A stretch of 64,000 nt of DNA from Luteimonas rhizosphaerae (GTDB lineage Bacteria > Pseudomonadota > Gammaproteobacteria > Xanthomonadales > Xanthomonadaceae). A program made the translations under genes and the position numbers. Of the stretch, positions 57,402 through 64,000 are shown one piece after another. The stretch spans positions 264,110-328,109 of the forward strand of contig NZ_NRQR01000020.1 in the NCBI RefSeq assembly GCF_002849595.1, read 5' to 3'. Numbering within the stretch: the first letter of the stretch is position 1; each line of letters opens with the position of its first letter. The notes under the pieces were generated by a model. It did no database searches. It had not been told where the DNA came from and saw nothing but the letters and a program-made list of their open reading frames with translations.

Positions 57402-57562
57402 GTAGTCTGCCCAGGGAAACGCGACACCGCCCGACGACCGGACAGGCGGCCGGGTTCGCCCGGCCACCGGACGGCTCGCACCGCGACAGCCGCACCTTCG
57501 CGTCGCGATCGACCGCCCGCTGACGTCGACGGCTGACACGCACGCTCGACGTTCGACGCCGC

Positions 57563-58006
57563 TCAGCGGCGCAACTGCCCTTGCACCCACTGCACGATGG
57601 CCTGGGCCGGCATCGCGCCGGACTGCCTGGCACGCTCGCGGCCGTCGTCGAACAGCACCAGCGTGGGAATGCTGCGGATGCCGAACCGGCTGCCCAGCGC
57701 AGGCTGCGCTTCGGTGTCGACCTTGGCCAGGCGGCAGGTCGGCGACAACACGGCCGCGGCCTGCTCGAACGCGGGCGCCATGTGCACGCAGGGTCCGCAC
57801 CACGGCGCCCAGAAATCCACCAGCAACGGCAATCCGGGCTGCAGGGCATGCGCATCGAAGTGCGCATCCGCCAGCGCGAACGAAGCGGCCGGCAGCAGTG
57901 CCCCGTGGCAGCGCCCGCAGGTCGGCGCGTCTTGGAGCCGCGCGTGCGGCACGCGGTTGCGGGTATGACAGACGGGACAGGCGATGACGAGCGGGTCTGC
58001 GTTCAC
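57563..58006 (-). CDS. trxC: Thioredoxin 2 (zinc-finger thioredoxin)
   Basis: 147 residues. The N-terminal zinc ribbon has two CxxC pairs (CPVC at about 10-13 and CGRC at about 30-33). The thioredoxin fold carries the redox motif WAPWCGPC (about 66-73) and the cis-Pro in SIPTL. It reduces protein disulfides in the cytoplasm, typically under oxidative stress. Lies between asnB and dapE, reading the same way. Confidence 0.95.
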   Translation of the reverse strand: MNADPLVIACPVCHTRNRVPHARLQDAPTCGRCHGALLPAASFALADAHFDAHALQPGLPLLVDFWAPWCGPCVHMAPAFEQAAAVLSPTCRLAKVDTEAQPALGSRFGIRSIPTLVLFDDGRERARQSGAMPAQAIVQWVQGQLRR

Positions 58007-58061
58007 GAGCTGGCTCCCGGATGAAGCGACGTGGTTTGGCCGCGTGGCCCGAACGCGCGCG

Positions 58062-59201
58062 TCAGCGCGGCGCGTCGACCAGCAGGCGGGTGATCAGTGC
58101 CGCGTACAGATCCGGCAGCACCTCCAGATCGGCGACGCGGATGTGTTCGTCGACCTGGTGGATGCTCGCATTGACCGGGCCGATCTCGATGCACTGTGCG
58201 CCCAGCGGCGCGATGAAGCGCGCGTCCGAGGTGCCGCCACCGGTGCTTTCTTCGGGCGGCGCGCCGGCGAACGTCGTCAGCACGTCGCGGGCTGCGGCCC
58301 GCAGCGGACCCTCGGGCGTGTAGAACGGCTCGCCGCTGCGATGCCAGTCGAGCGTGTAGTCGAGGCCGTGGCGATCGAGCAGCGCCGCGATCTCCGCCTC
58401 GAGCGCCGGTGCGTCCCAGTGCGGCGTGTAGCGCAGGTTGAACTGCACGGTGGCGGTGCCGGGAATGACGTTGTTGGCGCCGGTGCCGGCCGCGAAGTTG
58501 CTGATCTGCAGGCTGGTCGGCGGGAAGGATTCGAAACCCGCATCCCAGCGCCGCGCGACGAGTTCGGCCAGTGCCGGCGCCGCGTCGTGGATCGGGTTGC
58601 GCGCCTTGTCGGGATAGGCGACATGGCCCTGCACGCCGCGCACGGTCAGCGTCGCCGACAGGCTGCCGCGCCGGCCGACGCGCAGCAGGTCGCCCAGCGT
58701 CGCGGTCGACGATGGTTCGCCGGTGATGCACCAGTCGATGCGCGTCGCGCGCTCGGCAAACGTGCGCGCGACGCGGCGCACGCCGTCGATCGCGGCGCCC
58801 TCCTCGTCCGAGGTCAGCAGCAGCGCCAGCGTGCCGGCGTGATCGGGATGCGACGCGACGAAGCGCTCGGCCGCGACGACGAACGCCGCGACGCCGCTCT
58901 TCATGTCGGCCGCGCCGCGCCCGTACAGCACGCCGTCGCGGATCTCGGGCACGAACGGGTCGGACGTCCACGCGTCTGCCGGTCCGCTCGGCACCACGTC
59001 GGTGTGGCCGAGCAATACCAGCACCGGCCCGCCCTGTCCGTGCGTGGCCCAGAGATTGTCGACATCGCCATGGCGCATCGTTTCAGTCGCGAAGCCCGCT
59101 GCCTGCAACCGCGCGGCGATCAGCGCCTGGCAGCCGGCATCGTCGGGCGTGACCGATTTGCGTGCGATCAGGTCACGGGTGAGGTCGAGGACGTCGGACA
59201 T
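58062..59201 (-). CDS. dapE: Succinyl-diaminopimelate desuccinylase
   Basis: 379 residues, M20 metallopeptidase family. It releases succinate from N-succinyl-L,L-DAP in lysine/peptidoglycan precursor synthesis. Zinc-site motifs: GHTDVVP (about 66-72), [17 protein letters not shown] and GGTSDARFI. Start at 59201 ([18 protein letters not shown]) fits the family; an upstream ATG would add unrelated residues. Part of the dapD-yffB-dapE cluster. Confidence 0.96.
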   Translation of the reverse strand: MSDVLDLTRDLIARKSVTPDDAGCQALIAARLQAAGFATETMRHGDVDNLWATHGQGGPVLVLLGHTDVVPSGPADAWTSDPFVPEIRDGVLYGRGAADMKSGVAAFVVAAERFVASHPDHAGTLALLLTSDEEGAAIDGVRRVARTFAERATRIDWCITGEPSSTATLGDLLRVGRRGSLSATLTVRGVQGHVAYPDKARNPIHDAAPALAELVARRWDAGFESFPPTSLQISNFAAGTGANNVIPGTATVQFNLRYTPHWDAPALEAEIAALLDRHGLDYTLDWHRSGEPFYTPEGPLRAAARDVLTTFAGAPPEESTGGGTSDARFIAPLGAQCIEIGPVNASIHQVDEHIRVADLEVLPDLYAALITRLLVDAPR

Positions 59202-59279
59202 GGTGCGGTGTACTCCGGTGCAGCAAGGACGGATCGGGATCGGACCTATGTAGGCAGGAGGATGCGCACTGCGCACGTC

Positions 59280-59639
59280 TCAATCGAGACCGAAGCGCTT
59301 CTTGAACGCGTTGTCGCTGAAACCCTGGCTGATCCCGTCGTCGCCGGTGACGACCAGCGGACGCCGGATCAGCTGCGGATACTCGCGCAACAGCAGCCTC
59401 CATTCCGCATCGCTGGCCGCGGCCTTGCGGTTGTCCGGCAGTTGCCGCCAGGTGGTCGAGGACTTGTTGACCATCGCCTCGAAGCCGCCAAGCTTGCCGG
59501 CCCATTCGACCAGCGTCTCCGGCGTCGGCTTGGCGTCCCGGTAATCGACGAACGCGTGCGCGACGCCGAAACGGTCGAGCCACTTCGTCGCCTTCTTGCA
59601 GGTGTCGCAGTTCTTCAGGCCGTAGACCGTGGTGGTCAT
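59280..59639 (-). CDS. ArsC/Spx-family protein (YffB-like)
   Basis: 119 residues. It has the thioredoxin-like ArsC fold with Cys11-x-x-Cys14 (KNCDTCKK). Members near dapD/dapE in E. coli (YffB) bind glutathione; the physiological role is unclear. The lack of the arsenate-binding arginine set argues against true arsenate reductase. Sits between dapD (5 bp) and dapE (78 bp). Confidence 0.9.
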   Translation of the reverse strand: MTTTVYGLKNCDTCKKATKWLDRFGVAHAFVDYRDAKPTPETLVEWAGKLGGFEAMVNKSSTTWRQLPDNRKAAASDAEWRLLLREYPQLIRRPLVVTGDDGISQGFSDNAFKKRFGLD

Positions 59640-59644
59640 GACGC

Positions 59645-60478
59645 TCAGTCCGCCAGACCACGCAGCAGGTCGTTGACGCTGGTCTTGCTTCGCGTCTTCT
59701 CGTCGACCTGCTTGACGATCACCGCGCAGTACAGCGAGTGCGAGCCGTCCTGGGCCGGCAGCTGGCCGGAGACCACGACGCTGCCCGGCGGCACGTAGCC
59801 GTAGCTGACCTCGCGGGTCGCACGGTTGTAGATGCGGGTCGACTGGCCGAGGAACACGCCCATGCCGATGACGCTGTGGTGGCCGACGACGACGCCTTCG
59901 ACGACCTCCGAGCGCGCGCCGATGAAGCAGTGGTCCTCGATGATCGTCGGGCTGGCCTGCAGCGGTTCCAGGACGCCGCCGATGCCGGCGCCGCCGGACA
60001 GGTGCACGTGCTTGCCGATCTGCGCGCAGCTGCCGACCGTGGCCCAGGTGTCGACCATCGTGCCTTCCCCGACGTAGGCACCGATGTTGACGAAGCTCGG
60101 CATCAGCACGACATCGCGGCCGAAATAGGTCCCGCGGCGCACGGCCGCACCCGGCACCACGCGCACGCCGGCGGCCTTGAACTTCGCTTCGTCATAGCCG
60201 GCGAACCGCGGCTCGACCTTGTCCCAGAACGGCGCCGGCTGCGCGTCGACGACGGCCATGTCGTTGGTGCGGAAATACAGCAGCACGGCCTTCTTCAGCC
60301 ATTCGTTGACCTGCCAGCCGCCGTTGCCGTCGGGCTGGGCGACGCGCAGCTCACCCGATTCGAGCCCCAGCATCGCCTGCTCGACGGCCGGTTTGACGAC
60401 ATCGCCGATCTCGGCGGCGGTCAGGTCGGCGCGGCGCGCGAACGCGTCCTCGAGGGTGGCGCGGAGGGCATCGGTCAT
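59645..60478 (-). CDS. dapD: Tetrahydrodipicolinate N-succinyltransferase
   Basis: 277 residues. It transfers succinyl from succinyl-CoA to THDP in lysine synthesis. The C-terminal half is a left-handed beta-helix of hexapeptide repeats ([25 protein letters not shown] in parts [15 protein letters not shown] and [20 protein letters not shown]; then [29 protein letters not shown] in parts). The trimer active site includes [13 protein letters not shown]. It leads the dap part of the cluster, 30 bp after glnD. Confidence 0.97.
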   Translation of the reverse strand: MTDALRATLEDAFARRADLTAAEIGDVVKPAVEQAMLGLESGELRVAQPDGNGGWQVNEWLKKAVLLYFRTNDMAVVDAQPAPFWDKVEPRFAGYDEAKFKAAGVRVVPGAAVRRGTYFGRDVVLMPSFVNIGAYVGEGTMVDTWATVGSCAQIGKHVHLSGGAGIGGVLEPLQASPTIIEDHCFIGARSEVVEGVVVGHHSVIGMGVFLGQSTRIYNRATREVSYGYVPPGSVVVSGQLPAQDGSHSLYCAVIVKQVDEKTRSKTSVNDLLRGLAD

Positions 60479-60507
60479 GACGGGAGGACTCTGGAAAACG
60501 TGGGGCG

Positions 60508-63123
60508 CTATCGTGCCATGTCGCCATCGATCGAGGCGAGCAGCGCGGCGCGCAACCGCGCCTGCATGTCGTCGTCGAGCGCGCGGTTGTCGCTGTCGCT
60601 GAGCCGGAACACGTCCTCGACGCGCTCGCCGAAGGTCGCCACCCGCGCGTCGTGCACGCGCACGCCGTGCTGGCGCAGCACGTGGGCGACGTTGGCCAGC
60701 AGGCCCGGACGGTCGGTGCAGACCAGACTGAAGACGGTGTGCCGGCGATCGACGCTGGCGCTGAAGTCCACGCGCGGCGGCACCCGGAAATGACGCAGGT
60801 GGCGCGGTTGCGCGCGACGCGCGGGATGCAGGTCGAGCGTGCCCGACAGCGTGGTCGCGAGCTTGCGCTCGATCGCCGCGAGCTCCAGGGTCTGCCGCGG
60901 ATCCGCCGGCAGCACCTGGAACATGTCGAAGATGGTGCCGTCCGGCCCGTCGAGCGCGCGCGCCTGCTGGATCACCAGGCCCAGGCGATCGAGACTGACG
61001 ACGATCGCCGAGAACAGGCCGTCGCGATCGGGCGAATGCACGAAGACCTCCAGCGCCTGCGCGCCGGCCGCGAGCCGGCGCACGCGCACCACGACGTCGC
61101 CGTCCGCGGTATCACGCAGGCCCAGCGCCTGCCAGACGACCTGGTCGGCGCGGCCGCGCAGGAAACTCTCCTGCGGCATGCGCCGGAACAGCGCATCGGC
61201 CTCGTCGTCATCGACGCCATGCGCCGACAGCAGCCCGCGCGCGCGGTCGCGCGCCTCGGCGATGCGCTCCACCGCCGCCACCGGATGCTCCAGCCCGCGC
61301 CGCAGCGCCAGCCGCGTGGCGCTGCGCAGATCGGTCAGCAGCCGGTCCTTCCAGGCGTTCCACAACTTCGGCGACGTGCCGGCGATGTCGGCGCAGGTCA
61401 GCAGGTAGAGATAGTCGAGCCGCTCGCGGTCGGCGACTTCGGTGGCGAACTTGTGGATCACCGCCGGATCGGAGATGTCGAGCTTCTGCGCGCTGGTCGA
61501 CATCAGCAGATGCTTGCGCACCAGCCACTCGACGAGCGCGGTATCGGTTTCGCCGAGCGCGTGGCCTTCGCAGAATTCGCGCGCATCGACCGCACCCAGT
61601 TCGGAATGATCGCCACCGCGGCCCTTGGCGATGTCGTGGAACAGGCCCGCCAGCAGCAGCAGTTCGGGCTTGCGCAGCTGCGGCCAGACCTCGTGCGCGG
61701 TCGAGAAGCGCTCGTCCGGCGCCTCGGACGCGAAGCTGGCGATGTTGCGCAGGACCGCGAGCGTGTGCTGGTCGACCGTGTAGACGTGGAACAGGTCGAA
61801 CTGCATCCGTCCGGTGACGTTCGCGAACTCGGGGATCCACACGCCGAGCACGCCGAGCCGCGCCATCCGCTCCAGCGTGCGCACCGGAATCGGCCCGCGC
61901 AGCAGGCCCAGGAACTGCTCGCGCAATTCGGCGCCGGCGTTGCGCCACGACGGCAGCGCATGCAGCGACTCGGCCAGTGCGCGCGCGGTCTGCGAATGCA
62001 GTCCGCGCAGTTCCTGGTGGTCGGCCCACATCGCGAAGAGGTCGAACACGCGGGCGATGTCGCCGCCCGGCCAGACGTCGTCGCGCGCGACCAGATAGCC
62101 GCGCTGGGTGCCGAAATCCGCATCCAGCGGCAGCAGCTCGCCCTCGCCTTCGATCTGCTCCTCGAAGCGCTGCAGCATGCGCTCGCTGATGCGCTGCACG
62201 ACCGACGCGCTGCGGTAGAACTCCTGCATCATCTTTTCGACCAGCGGATTGTCCGCCGCGTCGACGTGGTGCAGCCGCGCCGCGAGCGTCTTCTGGTAGT
62301 CGAAGCGCAGGCGCTCGTCGGCCTTGCCCGCGATCAGGTGCAGGCCGAACCGCAGCCGCGACAGCGTGCGCCGCTCGCGTTCCAGCGTCGCGTGCTCGTC
62401 GACGCCGAGCTGGCCCAGCGCGATCAGTTCTTCGGTGCCGTAGACGCCGAGCACCCGCCGCGCCATCCAGCGCAGGTTGTGCACGTCGCGCAGGCCGCCC
62501 GGGCCGTCCTTGATGTTGGGTTCGAGGTTGTCGGCCGTGTCGCCGAACCGGGCGTGCCGCGCTTCCAGTTCGGCGCGCTTGGCATGGAAGAAATCGTCGG
62601 CCGGCCACACGCGGCTGTCGGCGATCGCCTCCATCAGCGCGCGCACTTCGGCGATGCTGGCCAGCAATGGACGCGCCTCGAGCAGCGCGGTGACGACGGT
62701 GACGTCGGCGGCCGCCTCGGTGCACTCGGCGAAACTGCGCACCGCCGGCCCGACCGGCAGGCCGAGATCCCACAGCAGCGCCAGCATCCGGCTCAGGGCG
62801 TCGGCGTAGGTCTTCTGGACGTCGGGCTCGCCGACCACCAGCAGGTCGACGTCCGAATGCGGGAACAGCTCACCGCGGCCGTAGCCGCCGACCGCGAACA
62901 GCGCCAGCGGCGCGTCGCCCGGGATGCAGCGCGCCCAGGCCTTGCGCACCCAGCCGTCGACGGCATTGGCGCGCGCGGCGAGCAGGCGGTCGATCTCCTG
63001 CCCGGCATCGAAGTCACGGACCAGCCGCGCGTCGTGCGCGTTGAGGGCCTCGCGCGCCTCGGCCACCCAGGCCGCGTCGCCGCAATCGGCGCCGGTCGCT
63101 GGCGTGGCCGCGCGCTCGCCCAT
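60508..63123 (-). CDS. glnD: Bifunctional uridylyltransferase/uridylyl-removing enzyme
   Basis: 871 residues. It senses glutamine and modifies PII proteins. The nucleotidyltransferase motif is [18 protein letters not shown] (about 77-94). The HD hydrolase domain with [17 protein letters not shown] lies near 490-506. Two ACT domains at the C-terminus ([16 protein letters not shown] and [17 protein letters not shown]) bind glutamine. Start at 63123 overlaps map by one base (TGATG). An extension to 63207 would overlap map heavily. Confidence 0.97.
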   Translation of the reverse strand: MGERAATPATGADCGDAAWVAEAREALNAHDARLVRDFDAGQEIDRLLAARANAVDGWVRKAWARCIPGDAPLALFAVGGYGRGELFPHSDVDLLVVGEPDVQKTYADALSRMLALLWDLGLPVGPAVRSFAECTEAAADVTVVTALLEARPLLASIAEVRALMEAIADSRVWPADDFFHAKRAELEARHARFGDTADNLEPNIKDGPGGLRDVHNLRWMARRVLGVYGTEELIALGQLGVDEHATLERERRTLSRLRFGLHLIAGKADERLRFDYQKTLAARLHHVDAADNPLVEKMMQEFYRSASVVQRISERMLQRFEEQIEGEGELLPLDADFGTQRGYLVARDDVWPGGDIARVFDLFAMWADHQELRGLHSQTARALAESLHALPSWRNAGAELREQFLGLLRGPIPVRTLERMARLGVLGVWIPEFANVTGRMQFDLFHVYTVDQHTLAVLRNIASFASEAPDERFSTAHEVWPQLRKPELLLLAGLFHDIAKGRGGDHSELGAVDAREFCEGHALGETDTALVEWLVRKHLLMSTSAQKLDISDPAVIHKFATEVADRERLDYLYLLTCADIAGTSPKLWNAWKDRLLTDLRSATRLALRRGLEHPVAAVERIAEARDRARGLLSAHGVDDDEADALFRRMPQESFLRGRADQVVWQALGLRDTADGDVVVRVRRLAAGAQALEVFVHSPDRDGLFSAIVVSLDRLGLVIQQARALDGPDGTIFDMFQVLPADPRQTLELAAIERKLATTLSGTLDLHPARRAQPRHLRHFRVPPRVDFSASVDRRHTVFSLVCTDRPGLLANVAHVLRQHGVRVHDARVATFGERVEDVFRLSDSDNRALDDDMQARLRAALLASIDGDMAR

Positions 63124-63905
63124 CAGAGGAACGCGTCGTTGTCGTCGCCGGGGATCCGGGTCAACACGTCGACGCCGTCGGCGGTCACCGCGACCGTGTG
63201 CTCCCATTGCGCCGAGAGCTTGCGGTCCTTGGTCACGACGGTCCAGCCGTCGGGCAGCACCTTGGTGAAGCGCGTGCCCTCGTTGATCATCGGCTCGATG
63301 GTGAAGGTCATGCCTTCCTTCAGCACCACGCCGGTGCCGGGCGTGCCGTAGTGCAGCACCTGCGGCTCGTCGTGGTAGACCTTGCCGATGCCGTGGCCGC
63401 AGTACTCGCGCACCACGCTGAAGCGCTCGGCTTCGGCGTACTTCTGGATCGCGTGCCCCACGTCACCCAGCGTCGCGCCCGGCTTCACCGCGCGGATGCC
63501 GCGCCACATCGCCTCGCGCGTCACCTCGACCAGCCGCCGCGCCATCACCGACGGCGTGCCGACAAAGTACATGCGGCTGGTGTCGCCGTGCCAGCCGTCC
63601 TTGATGACGGTGACGTCGATATTGATGATGTCGCCGTCCTTGAGGACCTTGCCATCGTTGGGAATGCCGTGGCAGATGACGTTGTTGGCCGAGATGCAGG
63701 TCGTCTTCGGATAGCCCTTGTAGCCGACGTTGGCCGGGATCGCCTGCTGGACCTGGATGATGTGGTCGTGGCAGATGCGGTCGAGTTCGTCGGTCGTCAC
63801 GCCGGGCTTCACGTGCGGCGCCACGATCTGCAGCACCTCGGCGGCCAGGCGGCCGGCCACGCGCATCTTCTCGATCTCGTCGGGGGTCTTGGTGTGGATG
63901 CTCAT
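63123..63905 (-). CDS. map: Methionine aminopeptidase, type I
   Basis: 260 residues. It removes initiator Met from nascent proteins. Metal-site motifs: INIDVTVIKDGWHGD (first two Asp), YCGHGIGKVYH (His) and TIEPMI (Glu), WEHTVAV (last Glu). Start at 63905 (MSIHTKTPDEIEKMR). A -10-like GATAAT then GCGCGC lies directly before the ATG. First of the map-glnD-dapD block. The gene rpsB usually lies divergently beyond the window edge (family knowledge, not seen). Confidence 0.97.
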   Translation of the reverse strand: MSIHTKTPDEIEKMRVAGRLAAEVLQIVAPHVKPGVTTDELDRICHDHIIQVQQAIPANVGYKGYPKTTCISANNVICHGIPNDGKVLKDGDIINIDVTVIKDGWHGDTSRMYFVGTPSVMARRLVEVTREAMWRGIRAVKPGATLGDVGHAIQKYAEAERFSVVREYCGHGIGKVYHDEPQVLHYGTPGTGVVLKEGMTFTIEPMINEGTRFTKVLPDGWTVVTKDRKLSAQWEHTVAVTADGVDVLTRIPGDDNDAFL

Positions 63906-63911
63906 GCGCGC

Positions 63912-63917
63912 ATTATC
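63912..63917 (-). promoter_or_regulatory. -10 box 6 nt before the map start
   Basis: Minus strand GATAAT then GCGCGC then ATG, giving a leaderless map mRNA if functional. The -35 box is poor. Confidence 0.5.
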
Positions 63918-63967
63918 GCGCAAAACCCGTGGTGCCGACCCGCGCGGCCTGCGCCACGCCGCCCCGC

Positions 63968-63997
63968 GGCGGGCGGCCCGGCGGTCCGCCGCCCGCC
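63968..63997. repeat. GC-rich 10-bp inverted repeat at the window edge
   Basis: GGCGGGCGGC and GCCGCCCGCC are perfect arms with a 10-bp spacer, no U-tract. In such GC-rich DNA this may arise by chance or be part of the neighbouring leader region. Confidence 0.4.
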
Positions 63998-64000
63998 CGG

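Noticed and set aside
59280..59639. True arsenate reductase
   Set aside because: The gene context (dapD-dapE) and CxxC motif fit YffB/Spx-like proteins, and no other ars genes are near.

Overview
This 64 kb window is very GC-rich chromosome from a gammaproteobacterium of the Xanthomonadaceae/Lysobacteraceae type (Lysobacter- or Luteimonas-like). That placement is an inference from gene content and order: mltG-tmk-holB-pilZ, rpoE-rseA-degQ without rseB, lepA-lepB-DUF4845-rnc-era-recO, a FabV-type enoyl-ACP reductase, an S-methyl-5'-thioinosine phosphorylase next to hpt, and map-glnD-dapD-yffB-dapE. I see no transposase, integrase, phage gene, CRISPR array, tRNA or rRNA. The window reads as core chromosome with a few small accessory pockets.

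Layout. 1-4.7 kb: 5' part of a GAF-type sensor, then an ECF sigma factor/anti-sigma pair, a YigZ protein and an ABC exporter in overlapping order. 4.7-8 kb: an ArsR regulator with a perfect AT-rich operator, controlling a cupin-like/DUF2867-like protein, then an FAD monooxygenase. 8-12.6 kb: an AcrAB-type RND pump. 12.8-17.5 kb: bioD, a TMEM175-type channel, free-Met-sulfoxide reductase, TfoX C-domain protein, and a cobalamin riboswitch with btuB. 17.5-25.2 kb: cold-shock protein, the nagZ-hpt-MTIP salvage cluster, CYTH protein, rlmD, and the ydbH/ydbL pair. 25.2-34.9 kb: orphan receiver-Hpt protein, recO, era, rnc, DUF4845, lepB, lepA, and the rpoE-rseA-degQ envelope-stress operon. 35-39 kb: a FadB-like enzyme and a TetR/90-residue orphan divergon. 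39-46.2 kb: pilZ, a broken-looking holB, tmk, mltG, pabB, uup. 46.2-55.5 kb: bacterioferritin, YegD-like Hsp70, penicillin-acylase-type hydrolase, AlkB, a methyltransferase, arylamine N-acetyltransferase, fabV, cytochrome b561. 55.5-64 kb: asnB with an asparagine-rich leader and attenuator, trxC, dapE, yffB-like, dapD, glnD, map.

How genes work together. The last block is nitrogen and aspartate-family metabolism: GlnD senses glutamine, DapD and DapE make lysine/DAP precursors, and AsnB makes asparagine under what looks like ribosome-mediated attenuation by Asn codons. LepB, LepA, Era, RNase III and RecO form the usual secretion/ribosome/repair cluster. RpoE, RseA and DegQ form the envelope-stress response with a sigma-E-like autoregulatory promoter. 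NagZ, Hpt and MTIP are salvage enzymes.

Main points for a second look: (1) a 20-codon leader with five Asn codons plus a strong intrinsic terminator directly upstream of asnB; (2) short internal deletions in asnB (in frame, removing the glutaminase oxyanion-hole Asn-Gly) and in holB (out of frame), both ending at the same GAGATC hexamer; (3) a TetR/orphan divergon whose 24-bp palindrome contains both -10 elements; (4) recurring promoters whose -10 box sits 6-7 nt before the start codon, suggesting leaderless mRNAs.
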